From Dactylis glomerata (taxonomy: Eukaryota; Streptophyta; Magnoliopsida; Poales; Poaceae): a stretch of DNA of 64,000 nucleotides. The stretch covers positions 868,001-932,000 of the forward strand of contig QXEO01000342.1 in assembly GCA_007115705.1 (NCBI GenBank). The letters run 5' to 3'. The notes beneath the pieces were generated by a model. The model was not told the DNA's origin. It ran no database searches and saw nothing but the letters and a program-made list of their open reading frames with translations. Both the position numbers and the translations under genes were made by a program. Of this stretch, positions 34,301-44,003 are shown piece by piece (position 1 is the stretch's first letter; each line of letters begins with the position of its first letter).

Positions 34301-35282
34301 CCAGGAACAAAGAGATTGGAGACGTTCAAGTCGTGAAGCTTCCAGTGCAACCACGAGTCATATGAGCTCTGTCTTGACTAACTAAGTTGCGAGAACTTAG
34401 CTAGATGGACAGAGGGTGGTAGTGATTTGTAGGATGGAGCGCGTCTGGGTTGGTCTGAGGGATTGCCTCTGAAAAGTCTCGTCTTAGTCTTCACTTGGCC
34501 ATTTGAGCAAAATGAACATCATGGCAAAAGAGGTTGAATGAGTCTTGTGGGAAAAGTGCACCACCTCCACAGAGGGTTAAAAACTAAGTACTTAGCCGTG
34601 TCCCCGGTTACGGACAATTTTGAGCGACATGATTTTGAAACTGTTCAAGGATCTCCTCATCCCAACTTCTTTAAGTTAAAACTTGAGTGGTTAACAAGGG
34701 ATTGTTGTGTGATCATAATTATGTACACCTGGTGGATTCCTATGTGTGCATAATTAACTAGGAGCACCTGGTGGATTCTAGTGTGTCCAATAGTGCTTTA
34801 AAAGAAAAATGAGATCTTTTGAAAAGTCGGATAAACAATTTCTTTTCTGCAAGCTTAGCCTGAAGATCCACTTAGCCAAATATTCATTTAAGTGTCAGGT
34901 TCCATTTGTGTCCACCCAAAAGTGACATCTTGCCAATACAATTAGAGTGTATTGACCCTTTGTGGCTGCAACGTTTCATGTTGCAGGTTTTGACGATAAG
35001 AAAGGTACGACAGGGTTACGAGTCTATCCGCAGCATGTTCGCCTGTGGCACATGAAGAAGAAGGACTCCATGCTATTTATGTTTTCGTTGTAAACTCTGA
35101 TCGCTTTATGCTATGAGTATTGTAAAGTTTCTTTATGTAATTGCTGGATCATGCGATGTAATAAAATGACCTTTGTTTCTTGATATTACATCTTAAACTG
35201 TGTGTGCTAGCATTTGATCCAGAGACTAGCACTGAAAAGCACAGGGATCATCATCTTTAAAAGGTGAGGTCACTACAAAACC

Positions 35283-35601
35283 ATGGCTAACCGATTCCAT
35301 CGGGTGCCCACCAACTTTCACATACCATGGAGGAGTGACCTTTTTTTTTCTTAGATTAGATTACAATGGTCTGACCAGCTCCCTTGCAAAATTAATGACG
35401 AGCAGATGAAGCATGCAAGTTGAGGGGTACTTAATTTAATATGGAAGATAGCAATTCCGACCATTATGTCCTCATGAGCTAAAAACAGTGGCACAAAATG
35501 AGAAGTATTTGAAAGTTTTGAAAGGTAGCACATGAAAATTTACTTGGAATGGCTTTGAAATACCATGATAGGAATTTATAGTGGACTCTTTGGGGTTACT
35601 T
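35283..35601 (-). other. C internal fragment between F and H
   Basis: Noncoding C sequence, no gene. It begins after F's TSD and ends at H's left LTR. Confidence 0.6.
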
Positions 35602-36527
35602 TGATGAGGACATCCCATCTATTGATACAACCGCTGCACCTACATCGGAACACATACAAGGACCCATCACTCGAGCTCGTGCCAAGCAACTTAACTATCA
35701 GGTACTTTCGTTTCTTGGAACTCTTTCTCACATACATGAGAATATGATGCTGCCTAAATCAGATATGTTTGTTACTCTTAGGAATGATGGACCTAGCATG
35801 GATGAGAGGGACAAGCATTGGAGCATGATCTTGCATAGAGATGGCAGCAAGCGTTTGAGGATTGAAGAAGATGCCACGAGTGGAGATTTCAGAACTTTGA
35901 AGCCACCATAATGAAGGATGAAGACTTGGACGAAATATACAAAGAACTACTTCATAAATTCGTCCTTAGATAGATATGGTGCTGCGTCACTTTTATTTTT
36001 GGGCCAGGCCCATGTAATTTTCGCAGCAAATAAGACAACCACTTTTAGGAGTCCGAATTTGAGGAGAAAAGGCCTGTTAGGGTTCCGTTCGACCACCATA
36101 CCCATGGCTGGTCGCACCCCTACCTTTTCCTCCTCAAATACCCCCCGTAGCCGTCATTAGAACTGGGATTTTGTTTAGACTAAAAGTTAGCCATTGCTGC
36201 AACTACGAGCTCGACTTTTGAGGCCAATCGCCCAGAAGAAGACCGCCTATTCGGAATCCCACCTTTTGAATAAAGCATACATCTTTCATCCGCAATATCT
36301 TGATTGCTGTATTAGTTCTTACTTGTTCTCGATTTCAGGTAGGAATTAAGACCCTCGCTGGTCAGGCTGATCGTGCATCCGCAAGATCAGTAACTCCCGG
36401 AGATTGTCCTAGCGATTGCATTGGCGCACGAGCTTCGCACGTGTAGTCGGATCGTCAAGCACGAACTCCACCCACCAAATCGACATATCAAGATCTCATC
36501 AAAAGATCGGACACCTTTGCCCTATCA
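35602..36527 (+). repeat. 5' LTR of H
   Basis: Begins TGATGAGGAC, ends GCCCTATCA. The first about 310 bp can be translated as the C-terminal tail of pol (GPITRARAKQLNYQ). Confidence 0.92.
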
Positions 36528-36529
36528 AG

Positions 36530-36541
36530 TGGTATCAGATT
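36530..36541 (+). other. Primer-binding site of H
   Basis: TGGTATCAGATT two bases after the LTR; tRNA-Met type as in the small RT-less elements. Confidence 0.85.
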
Positions 36542-37658
36542 TCAGGTTGCTCGGTGAGATTTACTGTTTTCGTAGTTTAGATTGCATCTGTGTTCATACC
36601 TATAAACCACGAAAAAGCCAAAAATACAGTTAGGGTTTAGATCATCTCGTCCCATAAACCATCCGAGCCTTTGCATTGTCTTTTCAGTTTGCATCGTTGA
36701 ATTTGTGTCTGCATCCGCGTGTCGAGTTGCTGGTCTTAGTGTCTGTTCCTTTAGAGTTTCGAGTTCGAATCACCATAGTCCCGCCGCCACCGCACGCTTG
36801 CACCACTGCTCCACCATATCCTTCCACCACCACGCCATATACTTCCGCCACCGCCTTCACATAAGTTTTTGTTCGTTCCTCCCAATTTCATCCGTGCCTT
36901 TTTCAGAGTCCGTGAGTTAGGTTTCGGTCGCCAGGCAAGAGGAAGAAGAAGAGAAAAAAAAGTCAAATCCGCATCCAAGTCGGGTTGACCCGTTCCTACT
37001 AGTGAAGTCCGAATCTAGTCCGAATTGGACAATTTCGTCAGTTTTTGACGGTTTTCGACAGCAAACTTCAACTGGCCATAACTTTTGCATACGAACTCCG
37101 TTTTCGACGTGCGACCACTCAAAATGCTCAGCACGAAAAGATCTATGTGACCACAACCACTATGTGTGCGACACTCAGAACTCCCAAAAAAGGCCGGGAA
37201 GGCCGAGTTTTTGCCCTCTGAAGTTTCGGACCCGAAAATTCCTGCAGATCTTCACTTATATCTTGCTTTGGAGCTGTTTCTTTCTGCTTATTGTGCCACG
37301 CCGTGACTTTCTTAGTGTTCTCGGCTCGCGTCTCTAGCACGGTATAGCCTAGGACCAGCACAGTACCGTGGTTGAGCATTCTTTCAACATTGCATTGCTG
37401 TTTTGATATTTGCTGTGTTTTTGCTACCATATAAGCCTTCCTACAGCTCTACATATTTCTGCACGTGCTTTGTATCGACACCTGGTAATCGCTTTGTGCA
37501 ATTTTGGGAGTTGCTGATCCTTGCTGGTTGCATATCACCTTCCTCCTGTTTGGTAAGAACTTGTAAGAGCTTTGTATACCGCTTGACGGATTACGCGTGA
37601 TTCCACCATATTCCGTAGTGCGTAGGTATATATATTTGTGCTTGCTTCTACGCTAACC
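36542..37658 (+). other. H leader, no gene seen
   Basis: About 1.1 kb untranslated leader with no convincing ORF. Confidence 0.6.
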
Positions 37659-39722
37659 ATGACAGGAACCACGAAGGATGATGTTGATCCGGAGAAGATG
37701 ACTAATGCAGAGTTGCATGCCCACTTCACTCGGCTGTTGGTGGGGCGTGCACAAGATGTGGACACACGCTTGGGTGATGTTGATTCCATCCTTCAACACC
37801 AAGCTCGACGCTCGGTTCCAGGAAGTCCTGGCCTGTTTACCACCACTGCCACCGCCGGGCCTCCCTGTACCACGTGCTCGCCGCGTTCCTCTCATACCGC
37901 CATCTGCGGGTACCGTTACAGCCGCGGCAGCTGCTGCGGCCGCTACGGAAGCGGCCACCCAGGATGGATATGCTGCTGACGAGGGGGAAAACGAGTTCGA
38001 ACATGAAAACGAGCTCGAGGAGGACGAGGTCCAACAACCTGCACCTGGCCGTCCGCGGCAATACAACCGCAATGCTCGTCCGCCTTCGCGTCCGGTACGT
38101 GATGATGAACATGTGGCCAAGCTGAAATTAAATATTCCGCCATTTGAGGGTAGATATAATCCTGATGCATATCTCACTTGGGAATTAGAAGTAGAGCAAC
38201 GTTTTGCATGTTTACGCTACCCTGAGCATTTGCGTGTTAGTTCTGCTACATGTGAATTTACAGATTTTGCTTCTATCTGGTGGTCTGAACATTGTCGAGT
38301 CAATCATGCTAATATTCCTGCTACTTGGGTTGGTCTAAAACATGCCATGCGTACTCGTTTTGTACCTCCACATTATCAACGGGACTTGCTTAAAAATTAA
38401 CTCGTTTAGAACAAGGCAAAAATTCCGTACAAGAGTATTATCAAGAGTTACAAACGGGCATGATTCGTTGTGGTATTGTAGAGGATAATGAAGCTATGCT
38501 TGCACGTTTCTTTGGTGGTTTAAATAAGGAGATTCAGCATATTTTAGACTATAAGGAGTACAACACTATTACTCGTTTATTTCACCTTGCTTGCAAAGCT
38601 GAACTTGAAGTGCAGGATCGTCAACCATCATGGAGAAGAGCTAATAATTCTGCAGGTCGTACTCCTTCCTGGTCTGCGCGCCAATCAGCTCCACCTTCTC
38701 GTGGGGATGCACCAGGTCCTTCCACCTCCAGGTATACCACGCCGACGTCAAGAACGCCACCTGCTCCTGCTCCATCACCATCTGCTGGTCCGACACGGAG
38801 TTCTTCTTCCATGGCCTCCACGGGGAAGACTCGCGACATTCAATGTCGCAAATGTTTTGGGTTTGGTCACATCGAAAAAGAATGCAGAACCAAACGTGTG
38901 ATGGTGGTGCTTGAAGATGGCGAATATGACTCTGCGAGTGATTTTGATGATGATACATTGGCACTTATTGCTGCACGTAATGGTGCCAATTCTGATTCTG
39001 ACAAGGAGATGGAGGTAATGGGAGCTGAAACTGCTGATCAATACAAGAGTTTAGTTACACAACGTGTCTTGAGTGTGCAATTGAGCAAAGCTGAGCATGA
39101 TCAACGCCACAATTTGTTTCAAACAAGAGGCGTTGTTAAGGAGAGAGCTATCCGGATCATCATTGATGGAGGGAGTTGTAACAATCTGGCTAGTATTGAC
39201 ATGGTGGAGAAGCTTGCTCTACCAACACAACAACGACCTCATCCCTATTACATTCAATGGTTTGAGAGCTCCCGTAAGCTCAAGGTAACAAGAACTGCAT
39301 GCGTGCATTTTACTATTGGTACTTATTCAGATTTTGTTGATTGTGATGTTGTACCTATGCAAGCTTGTTCTTTGTTACTTGGTAGACCATGGCAATTTGA
39401 TATAGAATCTGTACGTAATGGTAAAACAAATCAGTATTCTCTTACACATGCTGGCAAGAAAATTGGACTTAAACCCATGACTCCGGAACAAATTTTGAAA
39501 GATGATCTTGCTAGAGCTAGTAGATTAAAAAATGAGGACAACCATAAGAGTGAGAATCAGATTATTGCTGCAGATTTTGTAACCCCTAAGCATTCTTCTA
39601 AATCTGACTCTAACCATGCTACTGAAATTCGTTTGAAGAATCCTTGTTTACTTGCTAGCAAATCTGATCTTGCTGAAATTGATGTCAATATTACTCCCTG
39701 CTATGCCATTGTTTGCAAATAA
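37659..39722 (+). pseudogene. gag-protease of element H, two frameshifts and a stop
   Basis: ATG at 37659 (MTGTTKDDVDP). The capsid region includes LKLNIPPFEG and WELEVEQRF, then WWSEHCRVNH, then RFFGGLNKEIQHIL. A CCHC zinc knuckle CRKCFGFGHIEKEC lies near 38840-38885. The protease domain follows: the triad region IIIDGGSCNNLAS has D-G-G, and LLLGRPWQFD is typical. The frame shifts between about 37790 and 37830 and again near 38395, and a TAA stands at 39720-39722 where the polyprotein should continue into pol. Order and spacing are those of a Gypsy gag-pro. Confidence 0.85.
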
Positions 39723-42718
39723 GTTCTGTTTTCATTTGAGGATATGCCTCCTTCTTTGCCACCTGCGGTTGCTAACCTTTTGCAGGAATACATGGACGTT
39801 TTCCACAAGATGTTCCACCTGGACTTCCACCTATTCGTGGGATAGAACACCAGATTGATTTGATTCCAGGAGCCTCGCTACCCAACTGTGCACCATATCG
39901 CACCAATCCTGAAGAAACAAAAGAGATCCAACGACAAATCCAGAGTTTATTGGACAAAGGTTATATTCGTGAGTCTCTTAGTCCATGCGTTGTTCCTATT
40001 ATTTTAGTACCTAAGAAAGATGGTTCTTCGCGCATGTGTACTGATTGTCGAGCTATTAATAATATTACCATTCGCTATCGTCACCCTATACCTCGTTTGG
40101 ATGACATGCTAGATGAGTTGAGTGGTTCTATTATGTTCTCTAAAGTTGATTTGCGTAGTGGTTACCACCAAATTCGTATGCAATTAGGAGATGAATGGAA
40201 AACAGCTTTTAAAACTAAGTTCGGTTTATATGAGTGGTTAGTAATGCCATTTGGTTTAACTAATGCACCTAGTACCTTTATGAGACTGATGAACGAAGTT
40301 TTACGTGCTTTTATTGGTCGTTTTGTGGTGGTATATTTTGATGACATTCTCATATATAGCAAATCTTTAGAGGACCATTTGGATCATTTACGTGCTGTTT
40401 TCAATGCTTTACGTGATGCACGTCTGTATGGTAATCTTGAGAAGTGCACCTTTTGCACAAACAGAGTTGCTTTTCTTGGTTATGTTGTTACAGAACAGGG
40501 AATTGATGTTGATCCAGCCAAGATTGAAGCTATTGAGAATTGGCCGCAGCCCAAGACGGTCACACAAGTGAGGAGTTTTCTTGGTCTCGCTGGGTTTTAT
40601 AGGCGCTTTGTCAAAGATTTTGGTTCTATTGCTGCGCCATTGAATGAGCTCACAAAGAAGGATGTGCCCTTTGTTTGGGGCGATGCACAACAAGAGGCCT
40701 TCATGATACTGAAAGATAAGTTAACACATGCTCCATTACTCCAACTTCCTAATTTTAATAAGACGTTTGAACTTGAATGTGATGCTAGTGGAATTGGTTT
40801 GGGAGGTGTGTTATTACAAGAGGGCAAACCTGTAGCATATTTTAGTGAAAAATTGAGTGGGCCTAGTCTGAACTATTCTACTTATGATAAAGAATTATAT
40901 GCGCTGGTTCGGACATTAGAAACTTGGCAACATTATTTATGGCCTAAAGAATTTGTTATACATTCTGATCATGAATCTTTGAAGCATATTCATAGTCAAG
41001 CAAAACTGAATCGTCGACATGCAAAGTGGGTTGAATTTATTGAGTCTTTTCCTTATGTTATCAAACACAAAAAGGGTAAAGATAATGTTATTGCTGATGC
41101 TTTGTCGCGCCGCTATACTATGCTATCCCAGCTTGACTTCAAAATTTTTGGGTTGGAAACTATAAAGGAACAATACTTGCATGATGCTGAATTTAAAGAT
41201 GTGTTGCAAAATTGTAGAGATGGTAGAACATGGAACAAATTCATCCTTACTGATGGATTTGTGTTCCGTGCTAACAAACTATGCATCCCAGATGGTTCCG
41301 TTCATCTTTTGTTGTTACAGGAGGCACATGGAGGAGGATTAATGGGACACTTTGGTGTCAAGAAGACGGAGGATGTGCTTGCTGCACACTTCTTTTGGCC
41401 ACGCATGCGGCGAGATGATGAGAGATTCGTGGCACGTTGCACTACTTGTCAAAAAGCTAAGTCTCGCCTTAATCCACATGGTTTATATATGCCTCTTCCT
41501 GTTCCTAGTGTTCCTTGGGAGGATATTTCGATGGACTTTGTTTTGGGATTACCTCGTACACAGAAGGGGAGGGATAGTATTTTTGTTGTTGTGGATCGGT
41601 TTTCTAAGATGGCACACTTTATTCCTTGTCACAAGACCGATGATGCTGCGCACATTGCTGATTTGTTTTTTCGTGATATCGTTCGTTTGCATGGTGTGCC
41701 AAATACTATTGTTTCTGACCGTGATACTAAATTTCTTAGCCACTTTTGGAGATGTTTATGGGCTAAGTTGGGGACTAAATTGCTGTTTAGTACTACATGT
41801 CATCCCCAAACTGATGGACAAACTGAAGTAGTTAATAGAACTTTATCTACCATGTTGCGGGCTGTTTTAAAGAAGAACTTAAAATTGTGGGAAGAGTGTT
41901 TGCCTCATATTGAATTTGCTTATAATCGTTCGCTGCATTCTACCACAAAGATGAGCCCTTTTCAGATTGTCTATGGTTTTGTTCCACGTGCACCTATTGA
42001 TTTGTTGCCTTTACCATCTTCAGTGCAACATAATTTCGATGCTACACAACGTGCTGAGTTGATTTTAAAATTGCATGCAACTACTAAAGACAACATAGAA
42101 CGCATGAATGTTAAGTATAAAGTTGCTGGGGATAGAGGACGAAAGCATGTTGTGTTTGAGGTTGGTGATCTTGTTTGGTTGCATTTGCGCAAAGATCGTT
42201 TTCCTGATTTGCGCAAGTCTAAGTTAATGCCACGTGCTGATGGTCCTTTTAAGGTGATAGAGAAAATCAATGATAATGCATATAAACTTGAGCTTCCTGC
42301 AGATTTTGGTACGGTAAGTCCTACATTTAACATTGCAGATTTGATGCCTTACTGCGGTGAAGAAGATGAGGTTGCGTCGAGGACGACTTCAATTCAAGAA
42401 GGGGAGCATGATGAGGACATCCCATCTATTGATACAACCGCTGCACCTACAGCGGAACACATACAAGGACCCATCACTCGAGCTCGTGCCAAGCAACTTA
42501 ACTATCAGGTACTTTCGTTTCTTGGAACTCTTTCTCACATACATGAGAGTATGATGCTGCCTAAATCAGATATGTTTGTTACTCTTAGGAATGATGGACC
42601 TAGCATGGATGAGAGGGACAAGCATTGGAGCATGATCATGCATGGAGATGGCAGCAAGCGTTTGAGGATTGAAGAAGATGCCACGAGTGGAGATTTCAGA
42701 ACTTTGAAGCCACCGTAA
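39723..42718 (+). pseudogene. pol of element H: RT, RNaseH, integrase
   Basis: Open from 39860 to 42718 (952 codons); the part 39723-39860 belongs to it but is shifted one base near 39800. RT has LVPKKDGSSRMC and catalytic YFDD at residues 159-162 of the open segment. RNaseH follows with FELECDASG and HSDHESLKH. Integrase has an HHCC zinc finger (HFGVKKTEDV ... CTTCQKAKS), DDE residues within DFVLGLP and VSDRDTKF, and a GPY/F-type module (DGPFKVIEKI). I see no clear chromodomain. The polypurine tract is translated as QEGEHDED, and the last 100 or so residues come from the 3' LTR (GPITRARAKQLNYQ ... DFRTLKPP). It reverse-transcribes and integrates element RNA, and could act in trans on the RT-less relatives. 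Confidence 0.9.
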
Positions 42719-43333
42719 TGAAGGATGAAGACTTGGACGAAATATACAAAGAACTACTTCATAAATTCGTCCTTAGATAGATATGGTGCTGCGTCACTTT
42801 TATTTTTGGGCCAGGCCCATGTAATTTTCGCAGCAAATAAGACAGCCACTTTTAGGAGTCTGAATTTGAGGAGAAAAGGCCTGTTAGGGTTCCGTTCGAC
42901 CACCATACCCATGGCTGGTCGCACCCCTACCTTTTCCTCCTCAAATACCCCCCGTAGCCGTCATTAGAACTCAGATTTTGATTAGACTAAAGTTAGCCAT
43001 TGCTGCAACTACGAGCTCGACTTTTGAGGCCAATCGCCCAGAAGAAGACCGCCTATTCGGAATCCCACCTTTTGAATAAAGCATACATCTTTGATCCGCA
43101 ATATCTTGATTGCTGTATTAGTTCTTACTTGTTCTCGATTTCAGGTAGGAATTAAGACCCTCGCTGGTCAGGCTGATCGTGCATCCGCAAGATCAGTAAC
43201 TCCCGGAGATTGTCCTAGCAATTGCATTGGCGCACGAGCTTCGCACGTGTAGTCGGATCGTCAAGCACGAACTCCACCCACCAAATCGACATATCAAGAT
43301 CTCATCGAAAGATCGGACACCTTCGCCCTATCA
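42409..43333 (+). repeat. 3' LTR of H
   Basis: 925 bp, near-identical to the 5' LTR; preceded by polypurine AAGAAGGGGAGCA. Confidence 0.92.
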
Positions 43334-44003
43334 CTAAGCAATAGAACAAGCATGCAAACTCATTTAACCTATCACCTATAGTGCTAAAATACTCAAGAAA
43401 TACTCCACTAAACAAAATTCTACTTGGACAATCCAAGGAGTCACATACCAGAGAACAAATGCTCCAAATCTCAGCAACAAAGATGGGCTGAGCAAGGAGA
43501 TCGAAAATCGCGAGCAAGAACAACAAGAACACGGGTTTGAGCTATGGAGTGAAGATATTTCGGGAGAGAGAGTGAAGTGGCTGGTGGAGAGGTAAGTGGA
43601 GGGCCAGGGGGCCCTACACCATGGCACGGCGCGGCCTGGCCCTGGCCGTGCCACCATGTGGTGTGGTGGCATGGTGGGTCCCCCTGAGGTGTCCCAGGTG
43701 CCTCTCTGCCCCATTTTTGACATAAACATTTTTTAAAAAAATTCGGGAATTTTTCGAGAAACTTTATTTTTCAAGGATTTTCAGAAATTGACAAGAGATT
43801 AAAAACTTGGGAAAACAAAGATGGAACGATAAAAAACAAATCCAAACTAAGTCTACAGCAACTCTAAGATACTCTAATATGAAACTAAACAGCGGAAACA
43901 AAAGTGAACAAGGTGGAAGCATGAGTAAAGAAAAGTAAATACGGTGAAAACATAGTTTTGTTCATTCAAAAACTGCTTTGTTAACAAGGTTTATCAAGTC
44001 TTG
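43334..44003 (-). other. C noncoding DNA downstream of gag-pro
   Basis: No gene. GC-rich hairpin-prone stretch at 43600-43700 (several GGCC/CCATGG-type inverted motifs). Here an autonomous Athila would carry RT. Confidence 0.6.

Larger units (their letters stand above)
21563..35277 (+). mobile_element. Element F: LARD-like, LTRs over 4.1 kb
   Basis: 5' LTR 21563-25714, internal 25715-28480, 3' LTR 28481-35277 minus element G. TSD AAACC is perfect (21558-21562 and 35278-35282). LTR ends are TGTCACATCC and GGTCACTACA. Primer-binding site at 25717. Very long LTRs with a short internal region resemble large retrotransposon derivatives of Triticeae. The only ORF is gag-like with zinc knuckles; there is no protease, RT or integrase. 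Confidence 0.9.
28481..35277 (+). repeat. 3' LTR of F, split by G
   Basis: 28481-28753 and 31385-35277, 4166 bp together, collinear with the 5' LTR and with small indels. Confidence 0.9.
35602..43333 (+). mobile_element. Element H: near-complete CRM-like chromovirus
   Basis: LTRs 35602-36527 (926 bp) and 42409-43333 (925 bp), nearly identical. Primer-binding site at 36530. Gag, protease, RT, RNaseH and integrase occur in the Gypsy order. The pol frame runs into the 3' LTR, a feature known for CRM-lineage elements, hence my lineage guess. Four breaks (see its genes) make it non-functional as it stands. Expected 5-bp TSDs are absent (TACTT at 35597-35601 versus CTAAG at 43334-43338). Confidence 0.9.

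Noticed and set aside
41352..41831. 159-codon hydrophobic ORF overlapping H pol
   Set aside because: Out-of-frame shadow of the integrase reading frame.
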